Assembly (NCBI GenBank): GCA_020853895.1
Contig: JADYYB010000181.1
Span: 1 to 32,168 of the forward strand
DNA length: 32,168 bases
Origin: Bauldia sp.
GTDB lineage: Bacteria > Pseudomonadota > Alphaproteobacteria > Rhizobiales > Kaistiaceae
Reading direction: 5' to 3'
The notes beneath the pieces were generated by a model. It had not been told where the DNA came from and searched no databases. It saw only the letters and a list, made by a program, of their open reading frames with translations. Numbering within the stretch: position 1 is the first letter of the stretch; each line of letters opens with the position of its first letter. The translations under genes and the position numbers were made by a program. This document shows, one piece after another, positions 23,852-30,957 of this stretch.

Positions 23852-24555
23852 AAGTGAGCGAAGAAATGCTGATGGCCTTTGCCGACGGGGAACTCGATGC
23901 CGATACGGCAGGCGAGGTCCGGAAGGCGATCGACGCCGATCCTATCCTGCAGCGCCGCCTGCGCGTCTTCGAAGAGACGCGCCTCGGCGCCAAGGCGGCC
24001 TTCGCCGGCATCCTCGACGAGCCGGTGCCCGCGCAACTCGTCGCCGCGCTCTCCACGCCGCGCCGGGGCTTCCGCGACTGGCTCCGGAGCCGCGCCTTTG
24101 CCGGGCAGGCCGCCGGCGGCCTCGCCCTCGCCGCGGCGGGCTTCTTCGCCGCCCTCGTCCTCGTCGACCGGCCCTCGCCCGGCCTCCTCGACGGCGAAAT
24201 GGCCTTGGCCTCGCTCCTCGAATCCGCGCCCGGCGGAGCGACCGAGCGCTGGAAGGACGGCAGCTTCCAGGCGACGGGCACCTATCTCGTCGCCGATGGC
24301 GTCTGCCGCAGCTTCACGGCCGTCCCCTCGGACACCGCTTCCGGCTGGCGCGGCGTCGCCTGCCGCCGCGACGGCGCCTGGACGGTCGACCTCGCGGTCG
24401 CCGAGCCGGCCGGGAGCTTCACCACCGCCTCCGACCGCGCGACCGAGGCGATCGACGCCTTCCTCGATCAGGTCGGCGCCGGCGCCAGCCTCGACCTCGC
24501 CGCCGAGGAGCGCGCCCGGCTCGCCGGCTGGAATATCGCCCCGCCGAGGGAATAG
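23848..24555 (+). CDS. Membrane-anchored anti-sigma factor
   Basis: A 235-residue single-pass membrane protein. Residues 1-60 (MKVSEEMLMAFADGELDADT...AIDADPILQRRLRVFEETR) form the cytoplasmic sigma-binding domain of the alphaproteobacterial anti-sigma type; it lacks the HxxxCxxC zinc motif. One transmembrane helix is at about 86-106 (AGQAAGGLALAAAGFFAALVL). The periplasmic part (110-235) has two cysteines (GVCRSF, GVACRRD) that may form a redox-sensitive disulfide, a common way to sense stress; this is inference. The start at 23848 overlaps the sigma stop by 4 bases and has GAGGAG upstream. Its own stop codon lies inside the -35 of the next promoter. Confidence 0.9.
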   Translation: MKVSEEMLMAFADGELDADTAGEVRKAIDADPILQRRLRVFEETRLGAKAAFAGILDEPVPAQLVAALSTPRRGFRDWLRSRAFAGQAAGGLALAAAGFFAALVLVDRPSPGLLDGEMALASLLESAPGGATERWKDGSFQATGTYLVADGVCRSFTAVPSDTASGWRGVACRRDGAWTVDLAVAEPAGSFTTASDRATEAIDAFLDQVGAGASLDLAAEERARLAGWNIAPPRE

Positions 24556-24574
24556 ATCGCCGCGCCCCTTCGTT
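24549..24574 (+). promoter_or_regulatory. ECF-type promoter for the DUF6065-like gene, overlapping the anti-sigma stop
   Basis: GGAAT (24549-24553, extended GGAATAGA), 17-base spacer, CGTT (24571-24574). The TAG stop of the anti-sigma gene is part of the GGAATAG sequence. The predicted start near 24581 gives a 20-base leader that includes the GGAGG ribosome site. Confidence 0.6.
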
Positions 24575-24600
24575 TGTCGGAAACACACTGGAGGTTTCCG

Positions 24601-25314
24601 ATGCTCTCTCTCCTCAAGCGGCCCCGGCCCGTCATCAGCTTCACCTGCGCGCCCGGCGATCTCGGCGTGATCGCCGAGCCCAAGCCGGCCAAGACCGCGC
24701 TCCCCGAATGGTACCGGAAGCTCCCCGCCGTCGACGCTGCCGAGCGCTCGCCGACCAATAGCGGCCTCACCGTCAAGCGCTGCATGCCGTTCTTCGACGC
24801 CCTCTCCACCGGCTGGCTGATGCCGCTCGCGGCGACCGTGCGGATGGAGATCAGGGACGACGGCAAGACCGTGAACTCGGGCTGGGAGTTCGACCGGCCG
24901 CTAGTCAGCAATCACGGCGCCCACCAGGTGGCCGGCAATCCGCGCGAGCCGGCGCCGCCCGGCAAGTTCCACAATTTCTGGTCGATCCGCACCCCGCCCG
25001 GCTGGAGCTGCCTCTTCCTGCCGCCGCTCAACCGCGCCCCGCAGCCCTTCGAGTGCGTGGCCGCGATCGTCGACACCGACACCTACGCCGCGCACATCCA
25101 TTTCCCCTTCTTCCCGACCGCGCCCGACGGCCTCTACGTGGTCGAGAAGGGCACCCCGCTCATCCAGGTCATTCCCTTCCGCAGAGACAGCGCGAGCATC
25201 GATGACGAGATCCGCGCCGAGACCGAGGCGGAGGCGGGGGAGCGCGAGCGCGTCTACCGCAACACGGTCGCCGGCGACGGCTGGTACCGCAAGCACGCCC
25301 GCGCCGCGCGCTAG
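24601..25314 (+). CDS. DUF6065-like protein of unknown function
   Basis: A 237-residue soluble protein with no signal peptide. Conserved-looking segments are PEWYRKLP, TVKRCMPFFDALSTGWLMPL, FHNFWSIRTPPGWSCLFLPP, AAIVDTDTYAAHIHFPFF and KGTPLIQVIPFRRD. From memory these fit DUF6065, whose members turn up near phage-like or biosynthetic genes and have no known activity; the assignment is tentative. The HIHFPFF and GTPLIQVIPF parts suggest a double-stranded beta-helix (cupin-like) core. I chose the ATG at 24601, with GGAGG seven bases upstream, over an in-frame TTG at 24574 that falls in the predicted -10 of its own promoter. It probably belongs to the ECF regulon. Confidence 0.8.
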   Translation: MLSLLKRPRPVISFTCAPGDLGVIAEPKPAKTALPEWYRKLPAVDAAERSPTNSGLTVKRCMPFFDALSTGWLMPLAATVRMEIRDDGKTVNSGWEFDRPLVSNHGAHQVAGNPREPAPPGKFHNFWSIRTPPGWSCLFLPPLNRAPQPFECVAAIVDTDTYAAHIHFPFFPTAPDGLYVVEKGTPLIQVIPFRRDSASIDDEIRAETEAEAGERERVYRNTVAGDGWYRKHARAAR

Positions 25315-25338
25315 GCAATCCACCGTCTCTCCCTTCCT

Positions 25339-25371
25339 GTCATTGCCGGGCTTGTCCCGGCAACCCATGAC
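25339..25371 (+). repeat. Palindromic repeat, family 2, copy 1
   Basis: GTCATTGCCGGGCTTGTCCC followed by GGCAACCCATGAC; the stem TTGCCGGG/CCCGGCAA is at 25343-25350 and 25356-25363. It aligns with the reverse complement of 25405-25438. Confidence 0.8.
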
Positions 25372-25404
25372 CACTCGCGGTCGCGTGTAACCTCACCCGT
25401 TGAG

Positions 25405-25438
25405 TTCATGGCTCGCCGGAACGAGTCCGGCGATGACA
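25405..25438 (-). repeat. Palindromic repeat, family 2, copy 2 (inverted)
   Basis: Minus strand GTCATCGCCGGACTCGTTCC followed by GGCGAGCCATGAAC; the stem TCGCCGGA/TCCGGCGA lies at 25413-25420 and 25426-25433. Compared with copy 1, two stem positions differ and both have compensating partners. Confidence 0.8.
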
Positions 25439-25471
25439 CTGGTGGAGGATGACAACGGTGGAGCGCTCCGC

Positions 25472-25541
25472 CGACCTCCCCCTTGCGGGGAGGTCGAAGC
25501 CGCGCGGGCTTCTGCCCGAACCGCTTCGGGAGGTGGGGGGT
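25472..25541 (+). repeat. Palindromic intergenic repeat, family 1, copy C
   Basis: CGACCTCCCCCTTGCGGGGA followed by GGTCGAAGCCGCGCGGGCTTC and a CGAACCGCTTCGGGAGG end. It has the same outer arms as the copies near 11.5 kb, with an inner stem GAAGCC/GGCTTC. Confidence 0.8.
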
Positions 25542-25597
25542 GTGCGGCGTCGAAGACGCGGCGCGCAGAACGCAACTGACCTCACACCGGTCTTCTC

Positions 25598-25654
25598 GAC
25601 CTCCGCCTCCCCGGACCGCTCTCGCGGTCCGGACCTCCCCGCAGGAGGGAGACT
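25598..25654 (-). repeat. Palindromic intergenic repeat, family 1, copy D (inverted)
   Basis: Minus strand CTCCCTCCTGCGGGGAGGTC followed by CGGACCGCGAGAGCGGTCCGGGGAGG. The inner stem CCGGACCGC/GCGGTCCGG (GAGA loop) is longer than in the other copies. It pairs in inverted orientation with copy C. Confidence 0.75.
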
Positions 25655-25691
25655 GAAAATAATGAGAGAGCCGGCGGGGGCCGGCTCTCTC
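25655..25691 (-). terminator. Rho-independent terminator of the Ser/Asn-repeat gene
   Basis: An 11-bp perfect stem (25664-25674 with 25681-25691, GAGAGAGCCGG/CCGGCTCTCTC) with a six-base loop lies 10 bases after the minus-strand stop. On that strand it is followed by ATTATTTTC, a usable T-rich tail. Confidence 0.85.
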
Positions 25692-25701
25692 GTTTTCGCC
25701 G

Positions 25702-26103
25702 CTACCAGTAGCGGGAGAACCAGCGCCAGAACGAGCTGTTCGAATTCGAGTTGGAGTTGGAGTTGGAATTCGAATTCGAGTTGCTGGAGCTGTTGGAGCT
25801 CGAGTTGGACGAGGAGTTCGAGTTCGAGTTGCTCGAGCTGTTGGAGCTCGAGTTGTTCGAGCTGTTGGAGCTCGAGTTGTTCGAGCTGTTGGAGTTCGAG
25901 TTGCTCGAACTGTTCGAGCTCGAGTTGGACGAGCTGTTCCCCGCCACCATCACGGCGCCGTCGGGCAGCGGGTTGGTTGCGGCCCGCTCGCCGGCGGCGA
26001 TGAAGGGACCGGCCGCGGGCGTCCTCGCCTCGGCCGCGGTGACGCCGGCCAGCGCGGCGGCGCCGGCCAGAAGGGCCGGCTTCATCAACGATCTATGCGT
26101 CAT
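25702..26103 (-). CDS. Secreted Ser/Asn-repeat protein with an aromatic C-terminal tail
   Basis: A 133-residue protein. It has a signal peptide (about residues 1-26, MTHRSLMKPALLAGAAALAGVTAAEA) and a short linker (27-55). A tract of about 70 residues follows, made only of Ser and Asn (SSN and SN units, about 56-124), and the protein ends FWRWFSRYW (125-133). The pure S/N tract should be disordered, hydrophilic and uncharged. The tail, with six aromatic and two basic residues in nine, could insert in a membrane, bind glycans or serve as a sorting signal; none of this is established. ATG at 26103 has GGAG eight bases upstream. It has its own terminator and an ECF-type promoter matching those of the nearby sigma factor. 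Codon choice within the tract is mixed (AGC/TCC, AAC/AAT), so the protein sequence seems selected. Confidence 0.8.
   Translation of the reverse strand: MTHRSLMKPALLAGAAALAGVTAAEARTPAAGPFIAAGERAATNPLPDGAVMVAGNSSSNSSSNSSSNSNSNSSNNSSSNSSNNSSSNSSSNSNSNSSSNSSSNSSSNSNSNSNSNSNSNSNSSFWRWFSRYW
25740..25936. repeat. Low-complexity DNA encoding the Ser/Asn tract
   Basis: Tandem, imperfect 6- to 9-base units (variants of GAGTTG, GAGCTG, TTCGAG on the plus strand) fill about 195 bases. The GC content is visibly lower than in the neighbouring genes. In-frame expansion and contraction is likely. Confidence 0.75.
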
Positions 26104-26148
26104 GCTGTTACTCCTTCATTCGAGGCCTGTCGGCCCGACATGAAGGAG

Positions 26149-26174
26149 AACGAGGGGCGGCCCGCTCCTATTCC
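26149..26174 (-). promoter_or_regulatory. ECF-type promoter upstream of the Ser/Asn-repeat gene
   Basis: Minus strand: GGAAT (26174-26170, extended GGAATAGG), 17-base spacer, CGTT (26152-26149). The predicted start near 26142 gives a leader of about 39 bases. It lies just beyond the stop of the GH1 gene on the same strand, so it would separate this gene from the sugar operon. Confidence 0.58.
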
Positions 26175-26187
26175 CCTGCGGCGCGGC

Positions 26188-27531
26188 TCATTTCGTCCCT
26201 CGCGAAGTCGGCGCCGCCACCACGCCGCCGAGCATCGCCGCGAACGCGCGGTAGCTGGCACGCGGGCGCCGCTCCAGCGTCTCGAAATCGACCTCGACGA
26301 GACCGAAGCGCTTGGCGTAGCCCTCGGCCCACTCGAAATTGTCGAGGAGCGACCACGCGAAATAGCCGCGCACGTCGGCCCCTTTCGCCTTCGCGGCCAG
26401 CACCGCCCGAAGGTGATCGGCGTGGAAGCGGACGCGCCGCGTGTCGTCGAGCCCCGGCCGCTCCGCCATCCCGTTCTCGGTCACGTAGAGCGGCAGGCTC
26501 GTGTACTCGCGCGCCACGCGGACGAGGAGCTCGGTCAGCCCTTCCGGGAAAATCTCCCAGCCGAGATCGGTCGTCTCGAGGCGCGGCTCGGCCCTCGCCG
26601 AACGGAGGATGCCGCCCTGCGGATCGTGCCGCATGAGCGTGCGCGTGTAGTAGTTGATCCCGCACCAGTCGAGCGGCCGGCCGACAGTATCCATGTCGCG
26701 CTCCCAGTCCTCCGGAAGATACGGCGCCAGCAGATCGGTCACGTCGCGCGGGTACTCGCCCTTGAGGGCGCCGCCGAGGAACCAGCGGTTGAACGTCCCG
26801 TCCCACATCCGGGCCGCGGCAACGTCGCCCGGCGCGGGAGTCGCCGGCTCGCTCTTCTCGAGATTGATGACGATGCCGAGATTGCCCACGCCCTCGGCGC
26901 GGAGCGCGCGGATACCCTCGCCATGGGCGAGCAGCACGTGATGCATCGCGCGCGCCGCGGCGCGGAGGTCGCGGAGGCCGGGCGCGTGTTTGCCGAAGAG
27001 ATGGCTGAGGACCGAGACGCACCACGGCTCGTTGACCGTCGCGGTCGAGGCGAGCCGGTCGCCGAAGCGCCGCCCGACCAGCGCCGCGTATTCCGCGAAC
27101 CAGCCCGCGATGTCCCGGCTGAGCCACCCGCCGCGATCCTGCAGCGCACTCGGCAGGTCCCAGTGATAGAGCGTGCCGAACGGCCGAAGCCCACGCTCGA
27201 GCATCCCGTCGATCAGCCGGTCGTAGAAGGCGACGCCCTTCTCGTTCACCGCGCCGGTGCCGTCCGGGACAAGCCGCGGCCAGGCGAAGGAGAAACGGTA
27301 CGCGTCGAACCCGCCGTCGCGCACGAGGTCGAGGTCTTCCCTCCAACGATGATAGTGGTCGCAGGCCGTCACGCCCGTGTCGCCGCCGGCGGTGTTGCCC
27401 GGCGTCGCCGCAAAGCTGTCCCAGATCGACGGCCCCCGCCCGTCCGCCTGCCCGCCCTCGATCTGGTAGGCCGAAGTGGCCGCGCCGAACACGAAGCCGG
27501 GTCCGAAGTCGGCGCGTTTCAGGTCGAGCAT
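26188..27531 (-). CDS. GH1-family beta-glucosidase
   Basis: A 447-residue glycoside hydrolase family 1 enzyme, the usual bacterial length. It has no signal peptide and so acts in the cytoplasm on imported beta-glucosides, by retaining hydrolysis. The N-terminal FVFGAATSAYQIEGG signature is present. The acid/base is Glu168 in TVNEP, the nucleophile is Glu352 in VTENG, and the aglycone-site WSLLDNFEWAEGY motif is intact. I prefer the ATG at 27531 (MLDLKRADFGPGF), which has GGAG six bases upstream; the ATG at 27555 adds eight residues and has no ribosome site. It is the last gene of a sugar-importer cluster, about 100 bases downstream of the ATPase gene, with an inverted repeat between them. It presumably processes what the transporter brings in. 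Confidence 0.94.
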   Translation of the reverse strand: MLDLKRADFGPGFVFGAATSAYQIEGGQADGRGPSIWDSFAATPGNTAGGDTGVTACDHYHRWREDLDLVRDGGFDAYRFSFAWPRLVPDGTGAVNEKGVAFYDRLIDGMLERGLRPFGTLYHWDLPSALQDRGGWLSRDIAGWFAEYAALVGRRFGDRLASTATVNEPWCVSVLSHLFGKHAPGLRDLRAAARAMHHVLLAHGEGIRALRAEGVGNLGIVINLEKSEPATPAPGDVAAARMWDGTFNRWFLGGALKGEYPRDVTDLLAPYLPEDWERDMDTVGRPLDWCGINYYTRTLMRHDPQGGILRSARAEPRLETTDLGWEIFPEGLTELLVRVAREYTSLPLYVTENGMAERPGLDDTRRVRFHADHLRAVLAAKAKGADVRGYFAWSLLDNFEWAEGYAKRFGLVEVDFETLERRPRASYRAFAAMLGGVVAAPTSRGTK

Positions 27532-27550
27532 GGAGGCTCCAGAGGCAACG

Positions 27551-27623
27551 GGCATCCGGCATCAGGCATCCGGAAGAAGCTCCTCATCATCCCACCCAAT
27601 CCGGATGCCGATTGCCGGATGCC
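27551..27623. repeat. Imperfect 23-bp inverted repeat between the ATPase and GH1 genes
   Basis: The left arm at 27551-27573 (GGCATCCGGCATCAGGCATC then CGG) and the right arm at 27601-27623 (CCGGATGCCGATTGCCGGAT then GCC) are complementary at 20 of 23 positions, separated by 27 bases. Each arm itself contains repeated GGCATC/GATGCC units. It would form a long hairpin in the operon mRNA, possibly limiting read-through into the GH1 gene or protecting the upstream message. Confidence 0.65.
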
Positions 27624-27630
27624 CGATGCC

Positions 27631-28638
<1,008 letters not shown>

Positions 28639-28648
28639 GGCTGCCCCC

Positions 28649-29842
28649 TCATTTCACAGAACCCGCGAGGAGCCCGCGCACGAAATAGCGCTGCAGGCTG
28701 AAGAAGACGATGAGCGGCACGGTGATCGAGACGAACGCGCCGGCGGTGAGGAGCTCCCACCGGTCGCCATAGGCGCCGAGGAGATTGATGAGCCGCCCGG
28801 TGAGCACGACCTGGTCGTCCTGCGCGCCGAGGAAGACGAGGGCGACGAGGAGGTCGTTCCAGATCCACAGGAACTGGAAGATCGAGATCGACGCGACCGC
28901 CGGGATGCTGAGCGGCAGGACGAGGGTCACGAAGATCTGGAAATGCGAGGCCCCGTCGATGCGCGCCGATTCCATGATCTCGCGCGGCAGCCCGGCCATG
29001 TAGTTGCGGAGGAGATAGACGGTGAGCGGGATGCCGAAGCCGGTATGGGCGAGCCACACGCCGAAATAGCCCTTGCCGTCCACCCCGAAGAGGCCGGCGA
29101 CGTTGTTGTAGAGCCGCAGCACGGGGATGAGCGCCAGCTGCAGCGGCACGACGATCAGCCCGACCACCGCGACGACGAGGAGCGTGCGGCCGGGAAATCG
29201 CATCCACGCCAGCGCGTAGGCGGCGAACGCGGCCACGACGACCGAAATGATCGTCGCCGGCAGCGCGACGGTCAGCGAGTTGATGAACGAGCGCCCGATG
29301 CCGTTGGTGGTCAGCACCGTGAAATAGTTCTCGAGCGTGAACTGCGGCGGTATCTCCGCCACGTAATAGATGCGCGGGCCGGTCGTGTGCGTGAAGGCGG
29401 TCGGCGAGGTCCATAGATACGCGCCGTCGGCCTCGACGGTGATCTCCCCGCCCGCCGGCATGGCGACGGTTGCGCCCGGCTCGTTGGCGCGAAGCGTCGC
29501 GTTGGTCGGGCCGAATGTGGCGATCTGCCGGTCGGTGTTCGCGCCGAGGAGATTGCCGCGGATCACGAACCGGCCCGCCTCCTCGGCCTGCTCGGTGGCG
29601 CGCGGCAGCCGCGCCGCTTCCTGCACCCGGCCCGCCGTCAGCGCCGTCCACCAGCCGGAGACTGCGAGCTGGTCGGGGTCGCGGAAGGACGACACCAGGA
29701 GCCCCGCGATCGGCAGCGTCCACACCACGACGAGGAAGAGGAGCGCGAGATGCGCAAGGAGCCGCCCAACGCCGACGCGCGGCAGCCAGTTCGGCAGGCG
29801 GCTCTCGCGCGCGACGGGAAGATCGGTGGCGATCGAGGTCAT
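28649..29842 (-). CDS. aglG: Sugar ABC transporter permease (AglG type)
   Basis: A 397-residue inner-membrane permease of the MalG family. The first transmembrane helix (about 30-50) is followed by a periplasmic insertion of roughly 110 residues (about 65-175, including RFVIRGNLLGANTDRQI and GPRIYYVAEIPPQFTLENY) before the five-helix core. MalG-type permeases are normally near 280 residues, but AglG-type proteins share this insertion, which supports the assignment. The EAA loop (EIMESARIDGASHFQIFVTLVLP) that contacts the ATPase is intact. The ATG at 29842 overlaps the stop of the other permease by one base, so the two are coupled. Confidence 0.88.
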   Translation of the reverse strand: MTSIATDLPVARESRLPNWLPRVGVGRLLAHLALLFLVVVWTLPIAGLLVSSFRDPDQLAVSGWWTALTAGRVQEAARLPRATEQAEEAGRFVIRGNLLGANTDRQIATFGPTNATLRANEPGATVAMPAGGEITVEADGAYLWTSPTAFTHTTGPRIYYVAEIPPQFTLENYFTVLTTNGIGRSFINSLTVALPATIISVVVAAFAAYALAWMRFPGRTLLVVAVVGLIVVPLQLALIPVLRLYNNVAGLFGVDGKGYFGVWLAHTGFGIPLTVYLLRNYMAGLPREIMESARIDGASHFQIFVTLVLPLSIPAVASISIFQFLWIWNDLLVALVFLGAQDDQVVLTGRLINLLGAYGDRWELLTAGAFVSITVPLIVFFSLQRYFVRGLLAGSVK

Positions 29843-30855
29843 CAGCCCGTCCCCTCGGCGGCGCGCGCGCGGCGGATGTTCCAGATCATGATCGGCGTGA
29901 CGGCGAGGAGGATCACGATCGCGATCGTCGCCCCGCGCCCGGAATCGCCGGCGATGAAGGTCCAGCGATACATGAGGTTGCCGAGAACCTGAGTCTGGTT
30001 CTCGCCGTTGGTCATCGCGTAGACGATGTCGAACACCTTCAGCACGTGGATGGTGATCGTGGTCCAGACGACGAGGATGGTGGTCGCGATCTGCGGGATC
30101 ATGATGGTGAAGAAGATGCGCACCTCGCCCGCCCCGTCGATGCGCGCCGCCTCGATCGTCTCCTGCGGGATGCCGCGGAGCGCGGCCGAGAGGATGACCA
30201 TGGCGAAGCCGGTCTGGATCCAGACCAGGATCACCATCAGCAGGAACGAGTTGACGAGCGGGATCTGCAGCCAGACCTGCGGCGGATAGCCGAGCCAGGT
30301 GACGAAGGCGTTGAGGATGCCGATCTGCGCCATGTCCGGCCCGCGATAGGCATAGACGAAGCGCCAGATCACCGCCGCGCCGACGAAGGAGATCGCCATC
30401 GGCATGAAGACCAGCGTCTTGGCGAGCCCGCCCCACCACAGCCGGTCGGCGAGGACGGCGATGAGCAGCCCGAACCCGGTCGACAGCGCCGGCACGACGA
30501 TCAGCCAGGCGAGGTTGTTGAACGCCGACTGCCGGAACGTCGCGTCGTTCCACGCCCAGCTATAGTTGGCGAACCAGATGAAGTTCTGGCCCAGCCGGTC
30601 GAAGAGGCTGAGCCGGAAGGTCTCGATGATCGGATAGATGAGGAAGACGGCGAGGAAGAAGAGGGTCGGGGCGAGGAAGATCCACGGCCGGATGCGCGTC
30701 CGCAGGCTGTCGCGTCGCGTGATCGCCTCGCCCGCCATCGCCGGCGTGGTGGCGAGCATCCGGTCGAGGAGCCAGTTGGCGCCCCAGAAATAGCCGAAGA
30801 GAAGGGCCACCGCGAACGCCACCATCGAGGCGGCGTAGAGCACCTGCCCGATCAT
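29842..30855 (-). CDS. aglF: Sugar ABC transporter permease (AglF type)
   Basis: A 337-residue inner-membrane permease of the MalF family. An extra N-terminal hydrophobic helix (residues 8-30) comes before a charged loop (AITRRDSLRTRIRP) and the main helix WIFLAPTLFFLAVFLIYPII; the core ends with the EAA loop ETIEAARIDGAGEVRIFFTI. It forms the heterodimeric pore with the AglG-type protein. The start at 30855 has AGAAGGGGA directly upstream. It is separated from the binding-protein gene by about 100 bases that hold a strong stem-loop. Confidence 0.88.
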   Translation of the reverse strand: MIGQVLYAASMVAFAVALLFGYFWGANWLLDRMLATTPAMAGEAITRRDSLRTRIRPWIFLAPTLFFLAVFLIYPIIETFRLSLFDRLGQNFIWFANYSWAWNDATFRQSAFNNLAWLIVVPALSTGFGLLIAVLADRLWWGGLAKTLVFMPMAISFVGAAVIWRFVYAYRGPDMAQIGILNAFVTWLGYPPQVWLQIPLVNSFLLMVILVWIQTGFAMVILSAALRGIPQETIEAARIDGAGEVRIFFTIMIPQIATTILVVWTTITIHVLKVFDIVYAMTNGENQTQVLGNLMYRWTFIAGDSGRGATIAIVILLAVTPIMIWNIRRARAAEGTG

Positions 30856-30917
30856 TCCCCTTCTGCCCCCGCGCTGCCGGTCCTGCTGAGCACGCCGCGC
30901 CCTTCCCTTTCATGCGC

Positions 30918-30950
30918 GGGCGGACCCGGAATCGCGCGCCGGGTCCGCCC
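30918..30950 (-). other. Intercistronic 12-bp stem-loop after the binding-protein gene
   Basis: GGGCGGACCCGG (30918-30929) and CCGGGTCCGCCC (30939-30950) form a perfect stem with a nine-base loop, eight bases after the binding-protein stop. No T-run follows on the minus strand. Such stem-loops after binding-protein genes (as in malE-malF) protect the upstream mRNA and raise binding protein over permease; here that is inferred from position. Confidence 0.7.
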
Positions 30951-30957
30951 GATCGGC

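Larger units (their letters stand above)
25315..25701. other. 387-base gene-free region filled with palindromic repeats
   Basis: No credible gene is present. The region holds an inverted pair of repeat family 2 (25339-25371 and 25405-25438), an inverted pair of family 1 (25472-25541 and 25598-25654), and a terminator hairpin (25655-25691) at its right end. The ORFs that cross it are GC shadows. Confidence 0.85.

Noticed and set aside
25740-25936. Possible CRISPR-like or satellite array
   Set aside because: Units are 6-9 bases, in frame and without unique spacers; it is low-complexity coding sequence.
25751-26143. Plus-strand frame encoding alternating Glu/Leu/Phe (ELEFELLELLELEL...)
   Set aside because: It is the mirror of the Ser/Asn tract. 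There is no ribosome site or signal, while the opposite strand has signal peptide, ribosome site, promoter motif and terminator.
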